A stretch of 64,000 bases of DNA, taken from positions 124,001 to 188,000 of the forward strand of contig NZ_CANLTR010000005.1 of NCBI RefSeq assembly GCF_947494055.1, in the 5' to 3' direction. Positions 57,584 through 64,000 of the stretch are shown here, piece by piece; position 1 is the first letter of the stretch, and each line of letters begins with the position of its first letter. The notes under the pieces were generated by a model. It was not told where the DNA came from. It saw only the letters and a program-made list of their open reading frames with translations, and searched no databases. Source of the stretch: an uncultured Jannaschia sp. Its GTDB lineage: Bacteria; Pseudomonadota; Alphaproteobacteria; Rhodobacterales; Rhodobacteraceae. The translations under genes were made by a program, and so were the position numbers.

Positions 57584-59135
57584 GGCGCCCTCCGCGTTCG
57601 AAGAGCCAGAACAGGCCAAGCGACAGCACGACGAGGAGGAGCGCGGCGGCGCGGGCATCCTCCATCCGGTAGGCGCCCATGAGCTGATACAGGACGAGGG
57701 GAAGCGTCGCCTGATCGGGCGAGGCGAAGAGCGCGATGACGCCGAGATCTCCCGCCGCCAGCGCCGCCGTCAGTCCGGCCGCGAAGCCCGCGGGACGGCG
57801 CAGGCGCGGCAGGGCGACAAGGCGGAGCCAGGACCAGCCGGACAGGCCGAGCGACGCGGAGAGCCGGCCGTAATCCCGGTCGAGGTTGCGCATCGCAGGG
57901 ATCAGGGCGCGGAGCGCGAAGGGCAGGGCAAGGATAACGTTGACGAAGGCCGTCACCGGCAGGGCCATCGCGATCGGGTTCACTACCGGCAGGAGCAGGA
58001 TGTAGAGCCCGGTGCCCAGCACCAGCGGCGAGGCGGCGATGGAGAGCGTGCCCACCACCTCGATCCACCCGTTCCGGCCGCGCGCGATTGTCGCGACGGC
58101 CATGGCCATCGCCAGCGCCGTGGTCAGGAGGGCGGCGGACAGCGCGATGCCGAGCGACCGTCCGGCGGCGGTCCAGACCGAGACGGGCAGGTCGATCAGG
58201 TGACGGATTCCATCGCCCAGGACGAGGATCATCGGCAGGAGCAGAAACGTGCAGGCGAGCAGGATCGCCACCGCGTCCTGCATCCGCAAGGCCGGGCCCG
58301 CGCTGTCCCATCGCGGCACCGCCCGGTCGAGCCCCGCGCCGAAACCCGAGGGCAGGGCGAGACGCAGCGACAGGAACGCCGCTGCACCGCCGAGGGCCAT
58401 CTGCATCGCGCCGAGCAGGGCCGCCCGGGACAGGTCGAAGTCGAAACGGAACGCTTGATAGATCGCCAGCTCCACAGTGGTGGAGCGCGGCCCGCCGCCG
58501 AGCGCCAGCGCGACGGCGAAGGAGGTCGTGCAAATCAGGAAGATCACCACGAAGATGCCCGGCACGACGGCCCGCAGCATCGGCAGCTCCAGCAGGCGGA
58601 ACGTGTCGCGGGCGGTAAAGCCGAGGGAGGCGGCGAGACGGAGGCGCTCGCCCGGCACGCCGAGCCAGGCTTGAAGGATGAGCCGCGTGGCGAGCGGCAT
58701 GTTGAAGAACACATGCGCGAGGATCACCCCTTGCCAACCGTAGATCGAGACGGGGGCGACGCCGATCCAGCCGAGTGCCGTGTTGACGACACCGCTGCGG
58801 CCGAACATGGCGACGAGTCCGAGCACCGCGACGATGACCGGCAGGATGAACGGCGCGCCGAGCAACAGCACGACCACACCGCGACCCGGGAATGTGCGGC
58901 GAGCCAGCGCGCGCGCCACCGGGATCGCGAGCAGGACCGAGAGCGCCGCCGAAAGCGCCGCCTGCCAGAGCGTGAAGCGGAGCGCCGCCCAGTCGGATCC
59001 GGCGAGCCCGCCCCAACCCTCGGCCCGCCACGCCACCGCGACCAGCGGCAGGACCAACGCAACCGCGACGAGGATCGCCGCCGCGCGGCCGATCCGCGCG
59101 CCCGGGCCGTCGCGTCTGCCGCCAATCGCCGTCAC
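57576..59135 (-). CDS. thiP: Thiamine ABC transporter permease ThiP
   Basis: A 519-residue permease with about 12 helices and two homologous ABC-permease halves, each with its EAA-type loop (AASLGFTARDTFRLLELP and SASLGLSGWSWLRLVALP). The GTG start directly follows the thiB stop. Confidence 0.93.
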   Translation of the reverse strand: MTAIGGRRDGPGARIGRAAAILVAVALVLPLVAVAWRAEGWGGLAGSDWAALRFTLWQAALSAALSVLLAIPVARALARRTFPGRGVVVLLLGAPFILPVIVAVLGLVAMFGRSGVVNTALGWIGVAPVSIYGWQGVILAHVFFNMPLATRLILQAWLGVPGERLRLAASLGFTARDTFRLLELPMLRAVVPGIFVVIFLICTTSFAVALALGGGPRSTTVELAIYQAFRFDFDLSRAALLGAMQMALGGAAAFLSLRLALPSGFGAGLDRAVPRWDSAGPALRMQDAVAILLACTFLLLPMILVLGDGIRHLIDLPVSVWTAAGRSLGIALSAALLTTALAMAMAVATIARGRNGWIEVVGTLSIAASPLVLGTGLYILLLPVVNPIAMALPVTAFVNVILALPFALRALIPAMRNLDRDYGRLSASLGLSGWSWLRLVALPRLRRPAGFAAGLTAALAAGDLGVIALFASPDQATLPLVLYQLMGAYRMEDARAAALLLVVLSLGLFWLFERGGRRA

Positions 59136-60113
59136 CTAGCGGCCGAGACCGGCCTCGAACTCGGCGACCACCGTGTCGCGCAGCGCCTCCGCCTCCTCGG
59201 ACGGGTAGATGAGCGCGGTCTCGGGCATCTCGAGGGCGGCGAAGCCCTCGGGCAACTTCGACGGGTCGAGCCTGGCGGGCAGGGACCAGTTCCCCTCGGG
59301 AATGATCGACTGGAAGTCCTCGGTCAGGATGAAGTCGAGGAAGGCCTGCGCCAGCCCTGGCTGATCGGTGCCGGCGATCTGCCCGGCGGTCTCCACCATG
59401 ACGTAGTGGCCCTCGGGGAAGATCGCCGCCTTCTTGGTGTCGTCGCCCTCGGCGATGATGTGATAGGCGGGGGAGGTCGTGTAGCTCAGCACCATGTCCA
59501 CCTCGCCCTCGGTGAACATGCCGTAGGACTCGGACCAGCCCTTGGTGACGGTCACGATCTTCGGCGCGAGCCCTTCCCATGCGGACTCCGCCTCCTCGCC
59601 GAAGACCCGGTGGATCCAGAGCGCGAGCGCCAGGCCGGAGACGCTGGTCCGCGGATCCTGAATGGCGATGCGCAGATCGTCCGGCGCATCGACGAGGGCC
59701 TGGAAGCTTGCGGGCGGCTCGATCTTCGTCGCTTCGTAGACGAAGGCGGTATGGCCCCAGTTGAAGGGCACGAAGGTCTCGTCTGTCCATTCGACCGGCA
59801 TGGTCAGGTCGGACGTGTCGACGTTCGAGGGCGCGAAGAGGCCGGTCTGTCGCGCCGCTTCGGCGTCGTCGGTGTTCAGGCCGATCACCACGTCCGCCTG
59901 CGTGCGCTCCCCCTCGAGGCGCAAGCGCGGCAGCACGTCGCCGGTCACGTACTCGATCTCGCAATCGTCGCAGGACGCCTCGAACGCTTCCTTGATCGCG
60001 GGTCCGGGGCCCCATTCGGAGGCGAAGTAGTCCGGGGCGTAGATCGTGAGCGGCTCGGCCGTGGCGGCCGTTGTCATCAGGGTCAACCCCATTGCGATCG
60101 TGGCAGGTCTCAT
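59136..60113 (-). CDS. thiB: Thiamine-binding periplasmic protein ThiB
   Basis: A 325-residue binding protein. A signal peptide ends near residue 19 (AATAEPL). YAPDYFASEWGPG and the conserved GWSESYGMFTEGEVDMVLSYTTSPAYH match ThiB/TbpA. The TPP riboswitch upstream confirms the thiamine role. The stop codon abuts the thiP GTG. Confidence 0.93.
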   Translation of the reverse strand: MRPATIAMGLTLMTTAATAEPLTIYAPDYFASEWGPGPAIKEAFEASCDDCEIEYVTGDVLPRLRLEGERTQADVVIGLNTDDAEAARQTGLFAPSNVDTSDLTMPVEWTDETFVPFNWGHTAFVYEATKIEPPASFQALVDAPDDLRIAIQDPRTSVSGLALALWIHRVFGEEAESAWEGLAPKIVTVTKGWSESYGMFTEGEVDMVLSYTTSPAYHIIAEGDDTKKAAIFPEGHYVMVETAGQIAGTDQPGLAQAFLDFILTEDFQSIIPEGNWSLPARLDPSKLPEGFAALEMPETALIYPSEEAEALRDTVVAEFEAGLGR

Positions 60114-60152
60114 CTCGCGCTCTCCCTCGACGGGCGGGTTTGGCGAGACGCT

Positions 60153-60235
60153 CGCACCTTCCCTCCGCCGGTCCTAACCGGTTCAGGTTCAACGGGTCCG
60201 CTTGCGCATCTCAGCCCGTGAAGGCTCCCCGAGGT
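60153..60235 (-). promoter_or_regulatory. TPP riboswitch (THI element)
   Basis: On the minus strand CGGGGAGCC, GGCTGAGATG (60216-60207), ACCCGTTGAACCTGAAC (60197-60181) and GGAGGGAAGGT follow in the order of the thi-box. It ends about 40 nt before thiB. TPP binding should lower thiBPQ expression. Confidence 0.95.
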
Positions 60236-60281
60236 AAGAGATGATGTAGCCCCAGCCGCAAGTAGCGGCAAGGGCGATCGC

Positions 60282-61613
60282 CTATTCCGCCGGTTGGGCG
60301 TGGGCCGGAATGTCGGTCACGTCTTCGGCGATGACGCCCGCCTCCGGATCGTCGAAGACGCCGACATCCACCTTGCCCTCGGACTTGGCGATGATCGTGG
60401 TCACGACCGCGTCGCCGGTGATGTTCACCGCGGTGCGGATCATGTCCATCAGCCGGTCGACGCCGAGGATGATCGCCACGCCCTCGATCGGCAGGCCGAC
60501 CTGCGTGAGCACCATCGTCAGCATCACCAGACCCACGCCCGGCACGCCCGCCGTCCCGATCGAGGCGAGGATCGCCATGCCGATGACGGTGATGTAGCCG
60601 GTCAGCCCGAGGTCGATGCCGTAGACGTTGGCGAGGAACACCGTCGCCACGCCCTGCATGATCGCGGTGCCGTCCATGTTGATGGTGGCCCCGAACGGGA
60701 CGCAGAACGACGCGACGCCCTTGTCCACGCCGATCCGCTCGGTGACGGAGCGGTAGGTGACCGGGATCGTGGCGTTCGAGCTCGCCGTCGAGAAGGCGAA
60801 GATCTGGGCCGGCCGCATCTTCTGCATGAATGTGATCGGGTTCAGGCCCGACAGCAGTTTCAGCAACAGCGACAGGGTTCCGAAGAGGTGCAGGAAGAGC
60901 GCCAGCACCAGCGTCACGACATAGGCCATGACCGGGATGAAAAGCCCGATCCCCTGTTCGGCAAAGGTCTTGGCGATCAGGGCGAAGACGCCGTAGGGCG
61001 CGAAGACCATGACGATGCCGACGACCTTCATCACAAGCTCGTTCATGAAGCCGCAGGCCTCGGTGAAGGGTTTGGCCGTATCGCCCATCATCAGGACCGC
61101 GACCCCGAGGATCACGGTGTAGAAGATGACCTGCAGCATCTCGCCCGACGCGAAGGCCTGGATTGGATTGGTCGGGACGATGGCTGCGAAAGTGGCCCAG
61201 ACCGAGGGCGCTTCCGCCCCGGTGACGCCGGACGTGTTGATACCTTCCATGTCGAAGCCCGCGCCCGGCCCGATCAGCAGCGCGAGGACGATGGCCATGC
61301 CGATCGCGCAGGCCGTCGTGAACATGTAGAGAGCGAAGGACTTGCCTCCGACCCGGCCGAGGACGCGAATGTCGCCGATCCCGGTCACGCCCGTTATCAG
61401 CGAGAAGAAGACCAGCGGAACCACCAGCATCTTCAGCGCGTTGACGAACATCGTGCCGATCATGCCGAAGAAACCGGCGACGATATTCGTGTCGATGAAC
61501 TCGGAATCGATGACGTCGAACAGGACGCCGACGACGATGCCGAGCCCCATCGCGATCATGATCTTGACTGTCAGGGATAGTTTCCCCGTATCGTGTACGT
61601 GTGCATCTGCCAT
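60282..61613 (-). CDS. Dicarboxylate/amino acid:cation symporter (DctA/GltP type)
   Basis: A 443-residue DAACS carrier with about eight helices and two re-entrant loops. The substrate motifs STASSNATIPVT and NMDGTAIMQG are intact. It imports C4-dicarboxylates or glutamate/aspartate with cations. The ATG at 61613 has GGGAG upstream. A small hairpin (60255-60269) follows the stop. Confidence 0.92.
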   Translation of the reverse strand: MADAHVHDTGKLSLTVKIMIAMGLGIVVGVLFDVIDSEFIDTNIVAGFFGMIGTMFVNALKMLVVPLVFFSLITGVTGIGDIRVLGRVGGKSFALYMFTTACAIGMAIVLALLIGPGAGFDMEGINTSGVTGAEAPSVWATFAAIVPTNPIQAFASGEMLQVIFYTVILGVAVLMMGDTAKPFTEACGFMNELVMKVVGIVMVFAPYGVFALIAKTFAEQGIGLFIPVMAYVVTLVLALFLHLFGTLSLLLKLLSGLNPITFMQKMRPAQIFAFSTASSNATIPVTYRSVTERIGVDKGVASFCVPFGATINMDGTAIMQGVATVFLANVYGIDLGLTGYITVIGMAILASIGTAGVPGVGLVMLTMVLTQVGLPIEGVAIILGVDRLMDMIRTAVNITGDAVVTTIIAKSEGKVDVGVFDDPEAGVIAEDVTDIPAHAQPAE

Positions 61614-61758
61614 GTCCGGCACTCCCGCTAACGCTACGGCACCACCTTTACATAAGTTTAACATTTGACCAAACGCTGATGCCGAGCGCCCGTTGCGACG
61701 TGGTCCATCGGCCCGAGATCGCCTAGCCAACAGGCGAACGCGCATTTATGAGGCCGCC

Positions 61759-62862
61759 ATGTCTCTGAACTCCTTCGGCCACATGTTCCGCGTCACGACC
61801 TGGGGGGAAAGCCACGGCCCCGCGCTCGGTGCGACGGTGGATGGCTGCCCGCCGGGCGTGCCGATCGAGGCGGAGGCGCTGCAAGTCTGGCTCGACCGCC
61901 GTAAGCCCGGTCAATCCAAGCACACGACGCAGCGAAAGGAGCCGGATACGGTCGAGATCCTGTCGGGGGTGTTCGAGGGCCGTTCGACCGGCACGCCGAT
62001 ACAGCTGATGATCCGCAACACCGACCAGCGATCCAGGGATTACGGCGACATCGCCGAGAAGTTCCGTCCCGGTCACGCCGACATCACCTACTGGCAGAAA
62101 TACGGCATCCGGGATTACCGCGGCGGCGGCCGGTCCAGCGCGCGGGAGACGGCGGCCCGTGTCGCGGCGGGCGGCGTGGCGCGAGCGGCGCTGAGCGCGC
62201 TGCTGCCGCAGGTGCGGATCACCGGCTACATGGTGGCGATGGGGCCGCTCGACATCGACCGCGCGCGCTTCGACTGGAACGAGATCGGACGTAACGACTT
62301 CTGGTGTCCCGACCCCATTGCTGCCGAGGCCTTTGCCGAGCATCTCGACTGGCTGCGGCGCGACGATCACAATTCGGTCGGCGCCATCATCGAATGCGTG
62401 GCGCGGGGCCTGCCCGCGGGGCTCGGCGCCCCGGTCTACGGCAAGCTCGACACCGATCTGGCCGCCGCGATGATGTCGATCAACGCGGTCAAGGGCGTCG
62501 AGATCGGGGAGGGAATGCATGCTGCGCGCCTGACCGGGCGCGACAACGCGGACGAGATCGCGATGGGACCGGACGGACCGGTCTATTCGTCCAACCACGC
62601 AGGCGGCATCCTCGGTGGGATCAGCACCGGACAGGACGTGGTGGTGCGCTTCGCGGTGAAGCCCACCTCCTCGATCCTGTCGGAGCGGAGGACGATCACC
62701 CGGTCGGGCGAGGCGACGACGATCGTCACCAAGGGCCGCCACGACCCCTGTGTCGGTATCCGCGCCGTCCCGGTGGCGGAGGCGATGATGGCTTGCGTCG
62801 TGCTGGACCATTACCTGCTGCATCGCGGACAGGTCGGGGATGCCGGCGGACGGATCGGCTGA
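61759..62862 (+). CDS. aroC: Chorismate synthase
   Basis: A 367-residue FMN enzyme. [27 protein letters not shown] and [17 protein letters not shown] are the three classical signatures, with the catalytic His residues. It makes chorismate from EPSP. GAGG lies 5 nt before the ATG at 61759. Confidence 0.97.
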   Translation: MSLNSFGHMFRVTTWGESHGPALGATVDGCPPGVPIEAEALQVWLDRRKPGQSKHTTQRKEPDTVEILSGVFEGRSTGTPIQLMIRNTDQRSRDYGDIAEKFRPGHADITYWQKYGIRDYRGGGRSSARETAARVAAGGVARAALSALLPQVRITGYMVAMGPLDIDRARFDWNEIGRNDFWCPDPIAAEAFAEHLDWLRRDDHNSVGAIIECVARGLPAGLGAPVYGKLDTDLAAAMMSINAVKGVEIGEGMHAARLTGRDNADEIAMGPDGPVYSSNHAGGILGGISTGQDVVVRFAVKPTSSILSERRTITRSGEATTIVTKGRHDPCVGIRAVPVAEAMMACVVLDHYLLHRGQVGDAGGRIG

Positions 62863-62940
62863 GGTCCGTCGGCATCGACGCTCCAAGCAAGATTCGATTT
62901 CGAGCGGTATCCGGATCTGACGGACGCGTCCGGACGATGG

Positions 62941-63813
62941 TCAGGCGCGGTTCAAGCGCGAGATCTGGACCGCAAGGATGCCGAGCGTGATGACGATCAC
63001 GCCGACCACGTCGAGCGGACCCAGCCGCTCGCCGAGCAGCAGCCACGCGATCAGCACGCCGAAGAACGGGTTGAGGAAGTGGAACGTCGCGGCCGGGGTC
63101 GCGCCGATCCGTCCAACCAGAAGGAACCAGACGAAGGTGGCCGTCAGGCCCGGCACCAGCGTCGTGTAGGTGAAGGCGAGCGCCAGCCGCGGCGTCCATG
63201 TCACGTCCCAGGTCTCGAGCGCCAGCCCGGCAGGCAGGAGCGCAACCGAGCCCACGAGCATCTGCAGGCCCACGATCATCAGCAGGTTGCCGCCCCCTGC
63301 CGACGCCCCGCGCACCGCTAGCGTCGCCACGGTCAACGCGATCATTCCGACGAGGCAGAGTACGATTCCAAGAAGGTCTGCCCCGCCCTGCAGCCGCGTG
63401 CCCATGATGAGGATCACGCCGACTGCGCCTGCAATCAGTCCCACGACTCCCAGCAAGCGTGTGCGCTCCGAGAACAGGACCCAGCTCGCCAGCGCGACGG
63501 TGAGTGGCAAGCAGGAGGCGATGATCGCGGCGAGCGACGCCTCGATCCACTGCATCGCGACGAAGTTGAGACCGAGGTAGAGCGCGTTCTGGCAAAGTCC
63601 GAAGACGACGACCGCACGCCATTGCGTCTTCGTCAGACGGATCCGCTGCCCCATCAGCAGGGCCGCTCCGACCCCGATGATGCCCGCGATCCCGAAACGC
63701 AGGACGAGGGCGAGGATCGGTGGCGCCTCCGACACGATGATCCGGGCGAAGCTAAACGCCGAGGACCACATCAGCGCGAAGAGCAATCCGTAGAGAAGGG
63801 CGCGAAGGTCCAT
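62941..63813 (-). CDS. EamA/DMT-family exporter
   Basis: A 290-residue protein with ten helices in two EamA repeats (first MWSSAFSFARIIVS, second ATPAATFHFLNPFFGVLIAW). Substrate is unknown; many export amino acids or metabolites. It is convergent with aroC. Confidence 0.88.
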   Translation of the reverse strand: MDLRALLYGLLFALMWSSAFSFARIIVSEAPPILALVLRFGIAGIIGVGAALLMGQRIRLTKTQWRAVVVFGLCQNALYLGLNFVAMQWIEASLAAIIASCLPLTVALASWVLFSERTRLLGVVGLIAGAVGVILIMGTRLQGGADLLGIVLCLVGMIALTVATLAVRGASAGGGNLLMIVGLQMLVGSVALLPAGLALETWDVTWTPRLALAFTYTTLVPGLTATFVWFLLVGRIGATPAATFHFLNPFFGVLIAWLLLGERLGPLDVVGVIVITLGILAVQISRLNRA

Positions 63814-63837
63814 GCGAAGCTCGATGTTGCGGGCACG

Positions 63838-63863
63838 AAAAAGGGCCGCCTGATCGGCGACCC
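63838..63863 (-). terminator. Rho-independent terminator downstream of HU gene
   Basis: On the minus strand GGGTCGCC and GGCGGCCC form an 8-bp stem (one G-U) with a 5-nt loop, followed by TTTTT. It is 28 bp after the HU stop. Confidence 0.8.
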
Positions 63864-63890
63864 CCGGTGGATCGATCGGTGGCGGGCGGC

Positions 63891-64000
63891 TTAGCCGTTC
63901 ACGGATTCCTTGAGCGCCTTCGCAATGGTCATTTTCACGACCTTGTCGGCATCCTTCTTGAACTGCTCGCCGGTGGCCGGGTTGCGAACCATCCGCTCGG
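63891..64000 (-). CDS. HU/IHF-family DNA-binding protein, 3' end only
   Basis: The last 35 codons are visible, ending KALKESVNG. RMVRNPATGEQF matches the beta-arm/RNPATG region of HU proteins, and the following helix fits the C-terminal helix. The 5' end is outside the window. Confidence 0.85.
   Translation of the reverse strand, partial: ERMVRNPATGEQFKKDADKVVKMTIAKALKESVNG

Noticed and set aside
57556-60192. 878-codon open frame on the minus strand across thiP and thiB
   Set aside because: It is an out-of-frame shadow of thiBP; its composition is Arg/Gly/Pro-rich with no domain, while thiB and thiP are intact in other frames.
58200-60221. 673-codon plus-strand open frame
   Set aside because: It is antisense to thiBP and the riboswitch, low complexity, with no recognisable motif.
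62863-62940. Terminator between aroC and the DMT gene
   Set aside because: Only a weak 5-bp stem with a 13-nt loop and no T-tract is present.
1-64000. CRISPR arrays, transposases, integrases, tRNA or rRNA genes
   Set aside because: None were recognised by eye; short direct repeats seen are codon repeats within GC-rich genes.

Overview
The window comes from the chromosome of an alphaproteobacterium, most likely a marine-type Rhodobacteraceae (Roseobacter group). Evidence from the sequence: very high GC; ATGA/GTGA/TTGA start-stop overlaps throughout; a mnmE-mnmG-rsmG-parA-parB block running away from rho; a maf-aroE-coaE-dnaQ-secB-fxsA-timA-mltA-smr block on the other side; and lineage markers such as NrnC, HemJ, long-form HPF next to ptsN, and HrcA without a CIRCE box. 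No rRNA, tRNA, insertion sequence, prophage or CRISPR array was seen.

Region 1 (1-12.7 kb) is accessory catabolism. A translationally coupled plus-strand run (cupin, SAM methyltransferase, MetE-like zinc methyltransferase, alpha/beta hydrolase, amidase) ends tail to tail with a HisD/HpsN-type dehydrogenase. A tripartite tricarboxylate transporter (tctCBA) and an operon of Gfo/Idh oxidoreductase, DUF993 aldolase-like protein and TIM-barrel isomerase follow, and a TetR regulator closes the block. The two operons share the palindrome CTACC-N4-GGTAG just downstream of TTGACA boxes, so they are probably one regulon.

Region 2 (12.8-16.5 kb) is envelope and housekeeping: nrnC, lptC-lptA-lptB, hpf, ptsN. 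rpoN is absent from its usual place between lptB and hpf.

Region 3 (16.5-24.3 kb) looks like a sulfated surface-glycan locus: a sulfotransferase, a GT14-like transferase with a C-terminal extension, two tandem GT-A transferases, galU, cysQ (which removes the PAP made by sulfotransferases) and an orphan KpsM-type export permease.

Region 4 (24.3-37.5 kb) holds stress and repair genes: alkB, dnaK-dnaJ with a sigma32-type promoter, a coupled periplasmic serine hydrolase, a PHB-depolymerase-like esterase with a CTGC-N3-GCAG site upstream, mutS, hrcA-grpE, rph, rdgB, hemW.

Region 5 (37.5-54.3 kb) is probably the replication-origin region. parB, parA, rsmG, mnmG, mnmE, rho and hemJ run leftwards; maf, aroE, coaE and dnaQ run rightwards. 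The 390 bp between hemJ and maf has no gene, an A-rich purine tract and seven iterated DnaA-box-like 9-mers. Two perfect 16-bp parS sites lie in rsmG and mnmG. From rsmG to mnmE the DNA is visibly more AT-rich than the rest.

Region 6 (54.3-64 kb) holds idi-hslV-hslU-MFS, a CrtI-like desaturase next to tspO with no crtB, the thiBPQ thiamine importer under a TPP riboswitch, a dicarboxylate symporter, aroC, a DMT exporter and the 3' end of an HU-type gene.
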